Origin: Shewanella marinintestina
GTDB taxonomy: Bacteria; Pseudomonadota; Gammaproteobacteria; Enterobacterales; Shewanellaceae
Direction of reading: 5' to 3'
DNA: 64,000 bases
NCBI RefSeq assembly: GCF_023283845.1
Contig: NZ_JAKILC010000002.1
Span: 248,001 to 312,000, forward strand
Shown in pieces: positions 30,849-39,323 of the stretch. A model generated the notes under the pieces. It worked only from the letters and a program-made list of their open reading frames with translations. It was not told where the DNA came from and did not search any database. A program made the position numbers and the translations under genes. Position 1 is the stretch's first letter. Each line of letters starts with the position of its first letter.

Positions 30849-31856
30849 TTACAGATCAAATTTTACTTCATCGAGCAATTTAATCGCAGCGCTGTGATAT
30901 TCAGCTAGCTTGTAAATAGGCAAGTCGTCTGCTTTAAACTCACCCCAAGAAGCAACTAGCTTAGACGGTGCAACATCGACCTTAACTGGGTATTCGAAGT
31001 TAACTTCAGCATAAGTTTGCTGAGCTTTATCGCCTGATAAAAACTCCATCAACTTAAGCGCTGCAGCTTGGTTCTTTGAATGTTTTGCCATTGCCATGCC
31101 AGAAACGTTGATATGTGAACCACGGTTGTCTTGGTTAGGGAAATTAATCTCTATCGCATCAGCCCAAACCTTTTGTTTTGGATCTTGCAACATCTTACCT
31201 AAGTAATAACTGTTACCAATTGCCAAATCACATAAACCTTCACTTACTGCTTTGACCTGCGCTCTATCATTACCTTGTGGCTTACGCGCTAAGTTTGCTT
31301 TCCAGCCTTCTAACCATGTTTTGGTTTCTTGCTCGCCATGATGAGCAATCATAGACGCAACCAATGACACATTATATGGGTGCTTACCGCTGCGAGTACA
31401 AATCTTACCTTTGTACTTAGGATCGGCTAAATCTTCATAGTTAATATCAAGCTTACCAAGTCTGTCTTTTGAAGAGTAAATATTACGAACCCGCATAGTC
31501 AATGCATACCACTCATCATCTGGAGAGCGATATTTAGCTGGAATATTTTGTTTTAGAGTGTCGCTTTTAGCTGGTACAACTAAGTCTTTTTCAACCAGTT
31601 CCATTAGACGGTAAAAGTCTGACGTCAACACAATATCAGCCTTAGACAAGCGACCTTCGCGCATCATACGCTCAGCAATACCTTTTTTTGAAAACACCAC
31701 ATCAACACCGATGCCAGTCTCTTTGGTAAAGTCAGCTAAGATAGGTTCGATAAGAAAAGCTTGGCGATAGGAGTATACGGTTAAGTTTTCTGCAGCATTG
31801 GCTATTGATGCAAAACAGGCAAACCCCATTACAGCTAAACTCTTTATTACTTTCAT
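30849..31856 (-). CDS. fbpA: Ferric iron ABC transporter, periplasmic binding protein
   Basis: FbpA-type Fe(III)-binding protein, 335 residues from ATG 31856 (GGGAGAG upstream). The signal peptide ends SIANA (about residue 21) and mature ENLTVYSYRQ follows. The tyrosine pair that binds iron is visible in GNSYYLGKM (about 213-216). A Fur box lies about 40 bp upstream, consistent with iron repression. Confidence 0.93.
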   Translation of the reverse strand: MKVIKSLAVMGFACFASIANAAENLTVYSYRQAFLIEPILADFTKETGIGVDVVFSKKGIAERMMREGRLSKADIVLTSDFYRLMELVEKDLVVPAKSDTLKQNIPAKYRSPDDEWYALTMRVRNIYSSKDRLGKLDINYEDLADPKYKGKICTRSGKHPYNVSLVASMIAHHGEQETKTWLEGWKANLARKPQGNDRAQVKAVSEGLCDLAIGNSYYLGKMLQDPKQKVWADAIEINFPNQDNRGSHINVSGMAMAKHSKNQAAALKLMEFLSGDKAQQTYAEVNFEYPVKVDVAPSKLVASWGEFKADDLPIYKLAEYHSAAIKLLDEVKFDL

Positions 31857-31896
31857 TACTTCTCTCCCTTGAACAATATCTGACACATCATTGATT

Positions 31897-31915
31897 GATA
31901 GTGATAACAATTCTC
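31897..31915 (-). promoter_or_regulatory. Fur box upstream of fbpA
   Basis: GATAGTGATAACAATTCTC matches the 19-bp Fur consensus GATAATGATAATCATTATC at 15 positions. Placed 41-59 nt before the fbpA start, where it would cover the promoter. Confidence 0.8.
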
Positions 31916-31988
31916 AATTGCACAAAGGGTAATCAAAACTGACCTTAACAGCAAGTGTTTGTGCTCAACTTTAGCAAACAATTTACCC

Positions 31989-32002
31989 TTGATTAACATC
32001 AG
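31989..32002 (-). promoter_or_regulatory. Fumarate/nitrate-regulator-type (EtrA) box upstream of fbpA
   Basis: TTGATTAACATCAG matches the TTGAT-N4-ATCAA consensus at 9 of 10 positions. It lies about 90 bp upstream of the Fur box and may add oxygen control, but a chance match is possible in AT-rich DNA. Confidence 0.4.
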
Positions 32003-32073
32003 CAAACGCTTAACTTATAAATGTTTATATCCAATTTATAGCCACATGCTTATAACTCTAACACCAACAATTC

Positions 32074-32670
32074 TTAGTGAGGTGAAGTCATGGTGAAGAT
32101 TGGTTTTATTGCTATCTTCTTATGCCATATCTCCAAGGCTGGCACTAGATTGCGCCATAATAATTGCGGATGACGAAAATCTAAGTAATCCAATAAGCAA
32201 ACTAACATCACTTGTTGCGCAGTAAGCTTTTGATAATTAACTAAACCTAATTGCTCAACTTGCTTTAGCCCTCTGAGCAATGCTTGCTCAAACCTTGCTG
32301 TCCAAAAATCAGAACGCAGACCTTCTTCAGCTCGCAGTTGTTCTTGCCTAAGGGCTACAGCGCTGTCTAACATGCCTTTTAATAACGAGAAGTGGCATTG
32401 ATTTGTCCAATCGTCGTATTGCTCACCAAACAACTCAGCATCGCCATATTTTGCATCTACAAACCTCATTATTACTTCACTGTCATACAATGAAGAACCG
32501 TCATTTAGGCTTAAACAAGGAACCTTGCCAAGGGGGTTGCTACGTAAAAATACTTCTTCATTAGCAAAGGGGTCAACGACCACTTCGTCAATTTCAGTCA
32601 CCTTATAATATTGAATAAAAATACGCACACAACGAGCATAAGGTGAAGCGTCTGAATAGAACAATTTCAT
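32074..32670 (-). CDS. Glutathione S-transferase family protein
   Basis: 198 residues with an N-terminal thioredoxin-like domain (MKLFYSDASPYARCVRIF and the GSH-contact NPLGKVPCLSLNDGSSLYDSEVIMRF) and an all-helical C-terminal domain. Ser9 or nearby residues could activate the thiol. Substrate unknown. It follows the ferredoxin reductase gene by 25 bp on the same strand and may be co-transcribed with it. Confidence 0.85.
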   Translation of the reverse strand: MKLFYSDASPYARCVRIFIQYYKVTEIDEVVVDPFANEEVFLRSNPLGKVPCLSLNDGSSLYDSEVIMRFVDAKYGDAELFGEQYDDWTNQCHFSLLKGMLDSAVALRQEQLRAEEGLRSDFWTARFEQALLRGLKQVEQLGLVNYQKLTAQQVMLVCLLDYLDFRHPQLLWRNLVPALEIWHKKIAIKPIFTMTSPH

Positions 32671-32695
32671 GCTTAAACAACTCCTTTAAACAATC

Positions 32696-33445
32696 TTACC
32701 AATACTTCTCTACTGTTATCTGCCCAGGTGCACGGCGTAAGTTCTTCGTTAACCCCAATTCTTTTAGCACTTGCTGCGCATGGGTGATCATCTCAGGATT
32801 ACCGCACAGCATCACTTGTGAATCAGTAGCATTAAGCGTTAATCCAACTCGATTTTCTAATTCACCCGTTAAAATTGCGTCTGGGATCCGTTTACCCATT
32901 GCGCCTTCAAAGGGCTCTCTAGTCACCGAAAGCACAAGTTTGAATTGTTCAGGATAAGTTTGTTGAAACTGTTTGAGGTGTTCAAGATAAGCGAGATCTT
33001 CAGCGTAACGAACGCCATAAACCAATATGACCTTCTCATAAGATTGCCACGGAGCAGGCGTATCCATGATAGAAACAAAAGGACCAACTGCTGTACCTGT
33101 TGCTAAAAACCACAAGTGGTTTCCTTTTTGCTCATCTTGCGGCAATTCATCTAGTGTCATAAAGCCGGTAGCTTTAGTTGCAACATCGATAACATCGCCT
33201 ATATTAAGCTGTTGCAGGTTAGGCGACAGTTGACCATCATCAACCGCTACGGCTAGCACCTCAATGTAATCGGTACCAGGAGGGTTTACCAATGAATAGG
33301 CTCGCCCTATTCTTTTGTCATCAATAACTCGGCTGAGTTTAATAAACTGGCCAGCAATAAAGTCACCAATATCGACTTTAATTTTCAGAGAGAATAACTT
33401 ATCGCTCCAGTCTACTCTTTCAATTACCTTACCTTCTATCCACAT
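32696..33445 (-). CDS. fpr: Ferredoxin/flavodoxin-NADP reductase
   Basis: 249-residue FAD-dependent reductase. The FAD-binding RxYS motif appears as GRAYSLVNPP near 48, the NADP-binding region starts with FLATGTAVGPFVSIMD near 115, and the end is the typical E-x-Y-W (VEKYW). It passes electrons between NADPH and ferredoxin/flavodoxin. Confidence 0.93.
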   Translation of the reverse strand: MWIEGKVIERVDWSDKLFSLKIKVDIGDFIAGQFIKLSRVIDDKRIGRAYSLVNPPGTDYIEVLAVAVDDGQLSPNLQQLNIGDVIDVATKATGFMTLDELPQDEQKGNHLWFLATGTAVGPFVSIMDTPAPWQSYEKVILVYGVRYAEDLAYLEHLKQFQQTYPEQFKLVLSVTREPFEGAMGKRIPDAILTGELENRVGLTLNATDSQVMLCGNPEMITHAQQVLKELGLTKNLRRAPGQITVEKYW

Positions 33446-33731
33446 AGCATGCCCCTAATCAGTTTGTTTTGGCTTACAGCTAGATACTGGCAGCTCACTT
33501 TGTAAAAACCAAATAAGATAGTTAATCGCAGCCATAATCGCTCATATTGAAGTAGAGACAAATCGCAACTAACCGTTACCTAAGGATAAATCAGCATAAG
33601 CTTTTATTTCACTTACAGAAAGACTAATCTAACTAATTAATGCTCAAGTCAGCTTAATAGCTATTGATTAAGTATATCTAGGATTTCGGTTCTAATTTGA
33701 GATAAATGGAATTAACACAAGGAAGGTTTTT

Positions 33732-34337
33732 ATGCGTTCAGTTAGACCAAGCATCACTAAAATCCGCTTATTATTGGTACTAGGTACAAGTTTAATGACC
33801 ATGGTTTCTATCTCAAGCCAAGCCGAAAGCAATAAGAAAACCGCAGAACGAATCGATAATCAGCTAATGAGAACGGTGGTTTTAGTTCGGCATGCAGAAA
33901 AGCATCAAGATGGAACTCGAGACCCACAACTTAGTGCTGCAGGAGAACAAAGAGCTCAAGCACTAGTTACCGCCCTTACAGAAATAGATTTATCTCAACT
34001 AATAGCATCTGACTATCAAAGAACCCAATTAACAATAGCCCCTTTGGCAACCCAACTAGGGATACCAATAACCATTGCCACAACAAAAGCTGGTATTGAT
34101 GCGCATATTAGCGAAATCGTTACATTAGTGAATAAGCATAACGGCAGCAGCCTCATTGCAGGGCATTCCAACACTGTTCCTATGCTGGTTACAGCACTAG
34201 GAGGTCCAAGTATTGCGACGATAGTTGAAGATGAATATGGAGCGCTTTATCTGCTTTCTATCACTCAAGATGGCAAGGTAGACTTAAAAATAAGCCACTA
34301 CGGCAAACCTAGTGCACAGAAAAAAGGTGATTTGTGA
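33732..34337 (+). CDS. Periplasmic histidine phosphatase (phosphoglycerate-mutase-like)
   Basis: 201 residues. A signal peptide (about 1-31, ending SSQA) is followed by the histidine-phosphatase RHG-type motif VLVRHAEKHQD with the nucleophilic His near 54, and the second catalytic histidine in IAGHSNTVPML near 142. Short exported members of this superfamily act on sugar phosphates, lipid A/arabinose phosphates or phosphoproteins; substrate not assignable. GGAAGG forms the ribosome site. Confidence 0.85.
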   Translation: MRSVRPSITKIRLLLVLGTSLMTMVSISSQAESNKKTAERIDNQLMRTVVLVRHAEKHQDGTRDPQLSAAGEQRAQALVTALTEIDLSQLIASDYQRTQLTIAPLATQLGIPITIATTKAGIDAHISEIVTLVNKHNGSSLIAGHSNTVPMLVTALGGPSIATIVEDEYGALYLLSITQDGKVDLKISHYGKPSAQKKGDL

Positions 34338-34529
34338 AACGCATCACTGTAAAATACCTACTTAAAGTGATGAGTATAGTTTTACGCATTGAGCTTTAAA
34401 TAATTGAATGTGCGTTTACTAGAAAAATTAATGCTAATCAAAGCTTAATTTAATGCCTTTTTCTAGCCAATAACATGCCAATTAATAACCTAATTTAGAA
34501 TACAAAGCCGATACTATTTTTCAGTAGTA

Positions 34530-34543
34530 TTGATCGAGATCAT
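34530..34543 (+). promoter_or_regulatory. Fumarate/nitrate-regulator-type (EtrA) box
   Basis: TTGATCGAGATCAT matches the consensus at 9 of 10 positions, about 42 nt before the start of a 65-residue cysteine protein. Its closeness to a -10-like TATTAT (34549-34554) would suit repression or overlapping control rather than classic activation at -41.5. Confidence 0.55.
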
Positions 34544-34584
34544 GCCCATATTATCAGCGCAACAGTAAAAGGAGAGCGAATAAA

Positions 34585-34782
34585 ATGAATGATTTAAACG
34601 CTTCGCCTAAGCACAAAGTTTTATCAAATAGTTGTAATAGTTGTCAGCGTATGACGGTAATCGAAGGGGAGTTTATTTGCTTTAGAGAAGGCAAGATCAC
34701 CAGTTTAACGCCGATGAAAAAGCCTTCACTAAAATCTAGCTTAATTTGTGATGGCTGGAAAATTGGCAAATTAAACTTCTAA
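34585..34782 (+). CDS. Small four-cysteine protein of unknown function
   Basis: 65 residues, not recognised. It has four cysteines: a CxxC (C17, C20) and single C32 and C55, a spacing compatible with zinc or iron-sulfur binding. Basic overall, no signal peptide or membrane span. The excellent ribosome site AAGGAGAG and the upstream box for an anaerobic regulator support it as a real gene. Its last 4 nt overlap the convergent gene. Confidence 0.65.
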   Translation: MNDLNASPKHKVLSNSCNSCQRMTVIEGEFICFREGKITSLTPMKKPSLKSSLICDGWKIGKLNF

Positions 34783-35042
34783 GCGCTCAGCATTCCAGCA
34801 TAATCTCTAGCGGAAAACTTAGGCTCATGTAATAGTCCTTGCAAAGGTGCTTCTGGAGTTGCTTTTGCAAGGCTTAGACCTCGAGTTGTTACTCGCATAC
34901 CAGCGCACAATTCAAAATAAACAACCTCAAGCTCATCACGTTCTAGCCCACGCTTTTTAAGTGTCGCCATTATAGCTAGCCAGTCAGTATTCACTTTACT
35001 GTCCTGTCCTTCAATATGAGCAAGTATAGGTATATTTTTCAT
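34779..35042 (-). CDS. Small hypothetical protein
   Basis: 87 residues, not recognised. Predicted soluble, alternating alpha/beta (MKNIPILAHIEG... VVYFELCAGMRVTTRG). AAGAAGG lies about 7 nt before the ATG. It converges on and overlaps by 4 nt the four-cysteine protein gene, so transcripts of the two are antisense at their ends. Confidence 0.6.
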   Translation of the reverse strand: MKNIPILAHIEGQDSKVNTDWLAIMATLKKRGLERDELEVVYFELCAGMRVTTRGLSLAKATPEAPLQGLLHEPKFSARDYAGMLSA

Positions 35043-35163
35043 GATGACCTTCTTAGCGTTCGTTTCCCGTTAAATTATGTACAATTATAACCATGTGAAA
35101 CTGAACCCATGCTGAACCCTAATCCGCCTTTCCTTAATTTAGTCAATATTACATTCGCCATTA

Positions 35164-35459
35164 ATACCAATTAGGGTAAAAATTTGCTCACGCTGCGAGA
35201 GCTTAGCGATTCAGAGGCAAGGTCATTAAACGCTCATACTTGAATGACATTTACCTCTTCCTTGTTGTTTGCAATGTCCTAGGTTCAAGCTCGTTTAAAC
35301 CGAATCTGAACTTCTAAACTTACCTATAAAGAATATTCTTGGCTGCTTAGTTCCACGTTGAATAAACTCATAAGAAAATAACCATTACATTATTCATTCG
35401 CCTTGGATTAGTTTGCAAAATACACTCAGAATAAATCAACGTCTTATACTGATTGGTAT
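35164..35459. repeat. MITE-like interspersed repeat, long copy
   Basis: 296-bp element bounded by inverted ends ATACCAATTAGGGTA and TATACTGATTGGTAT (12 of 15 positions pair). Just inside the left end is a segment ending CGAGAGCTTAGCG that is closely related to the same position in the shorter element at 47908-48002. It codes for nothing evident. Its right end is 8 bp from the stop codon of the ABC exporter gene. No clear target duplication. Confidence 0.75.
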
Positions 35460-35467
35460 GACTGTTA

Positions 35468-37258
35468 TTAATCAGTGATATTCCGAGATTCTTGTTGTAC
35501 CCGCCAAAGTTTCGCATAAAAGCCATTAGCCGCCAGCAACTCACTATGGCCCCCGGTTTCAACGACTTTGCCCTTCCTGAGCACAATAATGATATCGGCA
35601 TCAATAACTGTCGATAACCTATGCGCTATTACCAAGCTAGTATGGCCCTTAGCGACCTCTTTTAGGGCTGTTAAAATAGCTTGTTCTGAATGACTATCTA
35701 AAGATGAAGTCGCTTCATCAAATACTAAAATAGGCGCTTTTTTCAATATTGCTCTGGCGATGGCCATTCGTTGCTTTTCACCGCCCGATAGCTTTAAGCC
35801 ACGTTCGCCAACTTTGGTTGATCTACCTTCAGGTAAACTTTCAATAAACTGACTCAAGTGTGCCATCTTAATAGCCGCATCGATTTCATCATTTGTCGCT
35901 TCAGGACGACCATAGCGAATATTTTCAATTAAGGTGTCATTAAATAGCACGGTATCTTGAGGCACTATAGCAATAGCCTGCCTTAACGCATCTTGGCTAA
36001 CATCACGTATATCGTGGCCATCAATACAGATCCGTCCATCAACCACATCATAAAACCGAAACAGTAACTTAACTAAAGTCGATTTACCTGCGCCGCTATC
36101 GCCAACAATGGCCACCTTTTGGCCCGCTTCAATATTAAAACTGATATCGTCTAAAATGGATCTTGAGTCATAACTGAAACCAACATGCTCAAATGAAACC
36201 CGGCCCTGAGTTAACGGTTTATCATAGGCGTTATCGGTATCATTTATCATAGGTTTTTTATCGAGTAAGCCAAACATACGTTCGATATTGGCAAAAGCGC
36301 CACGGATCTCCCGATACACAAAACCAAGGAAATTAAGAGGGATAAAAAGCTGCATCATAAAGGCGTTAATTAATACAAAGTCACCGATTGTCATCACGCC
36401 ACTAGCAACATCATAAGCAGCCATGCCCAGCATTAAGGTCATTGCCACAGAAATAATGCACGCCTGCCCCGCATTTAATGCAAATAACGATAAACGGTTT
36501 TTACGCTTAGCATCTTCCCATTTAGCTAACGCTGCATCATATTGCTTTGCTTCATACTGTTCATTATTAAAGTACTTAACCGTTTCATAGTTCAGTAGAC
36601 TATCTATAGCCCGAGTATTAGACACGGAGTCAGCTTTGGCTGCATCACGCACATACCCGGTGCGCCATTCAGTAGCAATAATGGAGTAGGTTCCATAGGC
36701 AATCACAGATAACAAGGTCACCCCAGCAAAGGCATATCCGTAGTTATAAAATAAAATACCAACAACCAGTACAATCTCGATGATAGTCGGCACGATATTG
36801 AACACCATAAAGCGCATTAAAAAACTCATGCCACTAGTGCCACGCTCTATATCCCTAGATAAACCGCCAGTGCGACGCTCTAGATGAAAAGCCATATCTA
36901 ATCGGTGTAGATGCTCAAACACCGCCATACCCAAACGTCTAATAGCCCGCTCGGTAACTCGGCCAAATAGGGTATCTCTCACCTCAGATATAAGCGTGTT
37001 TAATAACCTTATACAACCATAGGCAATGACTAACGAAATAGGCACTGAAATGAGCTCAGCCGTCGATGCTCCCGACAAGCCATCAACTAACGCTTTAAGC
37101 ACAAACGGTAAGCCGACACTAGCGACCTTAGCCACAATCAAGCACAGTAGAGCTAAGCCAACCCTTTGTTTAAACTCAATAAGGTAGGGCCAAAGCATAC
37201 GCAAAACGTGCCAATTTAACTTACCCACAGGTCCATCGAAGTATAATGAGGGGCGCAT
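35468..37258 (-). CDS. Atm1-type ABC exporter (fused permease/ATPase)
   Basis: 596-residue half-transporter: six transmembrane helices over about 25-310, then an ABC ATPase with Walker A GDSGAGKST near 385, signature LSGGEKQR near 487 and Walker B ILVFDEATSS near 510. The N-terminal RMLWPYLIEFKQRVGLALL and the fold resemble the Atm1/HMT1/ABCB6 group, which exports glutathione-linked metals or sulfur compounds. ATG 37258 has GGAAG at ideal spacing; a TTG four codons earlier is less likely. Exact cargo unknown. Confidence 0.88.
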   Translation of the reverse strand: MRPSLYFDGPVGKLNWHVLRMLWPYLIEFKQRVGLALLCLIVAKVASVGLPFVLKALVDGLSGASTAELISVPISLVIAYGCIRLLNTLISEVRDTLFGRVTERAIRRLGMAVFEHLHRLDMAFHLERRTGGLSRDIERGTSGMSFLMRFMVFNIVPTIIEIVLVVGILFYNYGYAFAGVTLLSVIAYGTYSIIATEWRTGYVRDAAKADSVSNTRAIDSLLNYETVKYFNNEQYEAKQYDAALAKWEDAKRKNRLSLFALNAGQACIISVAMTLMLGMAAYDVASGVMTIGDFVLINAFMMQLFIPLNFLGFVYREIRGAFANIERMFGLLDKKPMINDTDNAYDKPLTQGRVSFEHVGFSYDSRSILDDISFNIEAGQKVAIVGDSGAGKSTLVKLLFRFYDVVDGRICIDGHDIRDVSQDALRQAIAIVPQDTVLFNDTLIENIRYGRPEATNDEIDAAIKMAHLSQFIESLPEGRSTKVGERGLKLSGGEKQRMAIARAILKKAPILVFDEATSSLDSHSEQAILTALKEVAKGHTSLVIAHRLSTVIDADIIIVLRKGKVVETGGHSELLAANGFYAKLWRVQQESRNITD

Positions 37259-37270
37259 GCTCGCTTCCAA

Positions 37271-37600
37271 AAAAGTTTTAAAGTGAAAATGGAATCATTT
37301 TTAGTTAAATGACAATAATTTAGCTCTACCCCAACATAAATCAGAACAAACACCTGTAACTAAAAAGTTAACAAACACTTGCGAGCAACCATGTTATCGT
37401 ACTACTTTAGGCTTAAAGTTGATGGTTAAAACTCTTAAATTGGGTTGGTTTACACATTTTTTGGCAATTTTGTACTAACAAATGCAAATACTGTTAACCC
37501 AAAGAAAAGAATTTGATACTCTCTGCGATACAAAATTAAAAGTGAACGGGCTAGAAGGGTGTAAAACACTCTTTTCGAGTTAACTATAAAAGGTGAAAAC
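37271..37600. other. Intergenic region, divergent promoters
   Basis: 330 bp between the ABC exporter (minus) and a 58-codon small gene (plus). AT-rich, no operator recognised. Confidence 0.4.
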
Positions 37601-37777
37601 ATGCTTGATTCATCCAAGCCAAAATACCCCCCCTTACCACTCATCCAAACATGGATATGGATGATGACCCAATCTGGAAATCCTGAAATTCAGGAGAAGG
37701 GACAAAATAATCTAATTACTTCTTTTGGCAGCTTAGCTAAGGCTAATGAGTACTTACTTGAACAAGAAAGAAAGTAA
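37601..37777 (+). CDS. Small protein of 58 residues, unknown function
   Basis: Open frame beginning MLDSSKPKYPPLPLIQ and ending EYLLEQERK, with AAGGTG 6 nt before the ATG and a strong terminator 26 nt past the stop. The Pro-rich start, the aromatic stretch TWIWMMTQSGNPE and the polar helical tail look like a compact soluble domain. I cannot name a family. Well-placed signals at both ends make a real gene likely. Confidence 0.65.
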   Translation: MLDSSKPKYPPLPLIQTWIWMMTQSGNPEIQEKGQNNLITSFGSLAKANEYLLEQERK

Positions 37778-37803
37778 ATACAAATGATTCAAGCATTTGA
37801 TCA

Positions 37804-37829
37804 AAAAAGGAGGCTTTTGCCTCCTTTTT
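37804..37829. terminator. Bidirectional terminator, small gene / aroG
   Basis: 11-bp perfect stem AAAAAGGAGGC / GCCTCCTTTTT, TTTT loop, between converging genes. Confidence 0.9.
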
Positions 37830-37833
37830 GTTT

Positions 37834-38895
37834 TTACGCAACAGCAGCTCTGCGGTTAACAACACTATCATTTAGTGTTTTAAGTAGCTTTTCAGTGTCA
37901 GCCCACCCAATACAAGCATCAGTCACGCTTTGTCCGTAACATAGTGATTGGCCTTCAACATGATCTTGACGACCTTCAATCAAGTTACTTTCAACCATCA
38001 CACCAAAAATTGCCTGTTCACCGGCAGCCATTTGCTCAGCAACATCTTCACAAACAAGCATTTGACGAGCAAATTGCTTACTGCTATTCGCATGACTGAA
38101 ATCAATCATTATATTTCGAGCAAGTCCTGCTTTATCCAGCTGCTGATTAATATCTGCTACATGCGCAGCACTATAGTTAGGTTCTTTACCGCCACGTAAA
38201 ATAATATGGCAATCAGGGTTACCTTTAGTCTCTACAATTGCAGAATGGCCAAACTTGGTGACAGACAAGAAATGATGCGGGGCACTCGCCGCTCCAATTG
38301 CATCAATTGCCACTTTAATTGTGCCATCAGTGCCGTTTTTAAACCCTACAGGGCTTGATAAACCAGAAGCCAGTTCACGATGCACTTGTGACTCAGTAGT
38401 ACGAGCACCAATAGCGCCCCAGCACATTAAATCAGCAACGTACTGTGGGGTGATCATATCTAAAAACTCACCCGCTGTTGGCAAGCCAGAATCATTTAGA
38501 TCAAGTAATAACTTACGCGCTGTGCGTAAACCGTCATTGAGCTTAAAGCTATTATCCATGTATGGATCGTTAATTAAGCCTTTCCAGCCAACGGTTGTGC
38601 GTGGCTTTTCAAAATAAACTCGCATAACAATCTCTAGCTGGTCTTTATACTTTTCTCTTAAGTCAACTAGACGCTTACCGTACTCAAGCGCCGCGACGGG
38701 GTCATGGATAGAACATGGACCAATAACCACCAGCAGACGATCGTCTTTCTTAGCGAGAATATTATGGATACTTTCACGGGCATTGAATACGGTCGCAGAT
38801 GCGTTCTCTGTTGCAGGAAATCGCTCCAAAATAGCAATTGGAGGTAACAACTCTTTAATCTTATTAATTCGAACATCATCATTTTGGTAATACAT
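37834..38895 (-). CDS. aroG: 3-deoxy-7-phosphoheptulonate synthase (DAHP synthase), AroG type
   Basis: First step of the shikimate pathway, joining PEP and erythrose 4-phosphate. 353 residues closely matching E. coli AroG from MYYQNDDVRINKIKELLPP onward, with LVVIGPCSIHDP, RTTVGWKGLINDP, GARTTESQVHRELASGL and IMIDFSHANSSK. The closeness to AroG suggests the phenylalanine-inhibited isozyme. No clear TyrR box seen upstream. Confidence 0.95.
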   Translation of the reverse strand: MYYQNDDVRINKIKELLPPIAILERFPATENASATVFNARESIHNILAKKDDRLLVVIGPCSIHDPVAALEYGKRLVDLREKYKDQLEIVMRVYFEKPRTTVGWKGLINDPYMDNSFKLNDGLRTARKLLLDLNDSGLPTAGEFLDMITPQYVADLMCWGAIGARTTESQVHRELASGLSSPVGFKNGTDGTIKVAIDAIGAASAPHHFLSVTKFGHSAIVETKGNPDCHIILRGGKEPNYSAAHVADINQQLDKAGLARNIMIDFSHANSSKQFARQMLVCEDVAEQMAAGEQAIFGVMVESNLIEGRQDHVEGQSLCYGQSVTDACIGWADTEKLLKTLNDSVVNRRAAVA

Positions 38896-39323
38896 GGTAA
38901 TACTTAGCTCCGTCTAGCCTATGAATACAGATCTCTCAATTGCGATACTGCATTCAATTTATCCAGTATGAAGCCTAATTGCAATCAAGTTATGATTATT
39001 AAACGGAAATATTTATAACCTGCTGTTTAGTATAGATATAAAAATAAATTTCATGTATAAAACTCTCATTTAAAGCGGGAGCTAAAGCGATATAACAATA
39101 GATTTTATTTCGTACATACAAATTTACTCACGTAAACTTCCTCTAATACATTAGACTAAAACTAAACTTGAATTTATTTCATCAAGATTGGATAAGCAGA
39201 ACCGATTATCCATTAAAAGATAAGCCTGTTTTAATGTGAGCAATCCGCAATTATTTAGATCGGATAGCCCACGTATGTTTATATTAATAACTACACGACC
39301 TCAAAAGCGATAAACGTGCTCCA
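38896..39323. other. Intergenic region upstream of aroG
   Basis: 428 bp, very AT-rich, containing the aroG promoter and the 3' end of the TPR lipoprotein transcript. No TyrR-type or TrpR-type operator, hairpin terminator or small gene could be supported. Confidence 0.4.

Noticed and set aside
37450..37644. 64-codon minus-strand frame upstream of the small gene
   Set aside because: Overlaps the better supported 58-codon gene; no ribosome site.
37798..37808. TTTGATCAAA palindrome as an anaerobic-regulator box
   Set aside because: Spacer between half sites is absent; it overlaps a terminator between converging genes.
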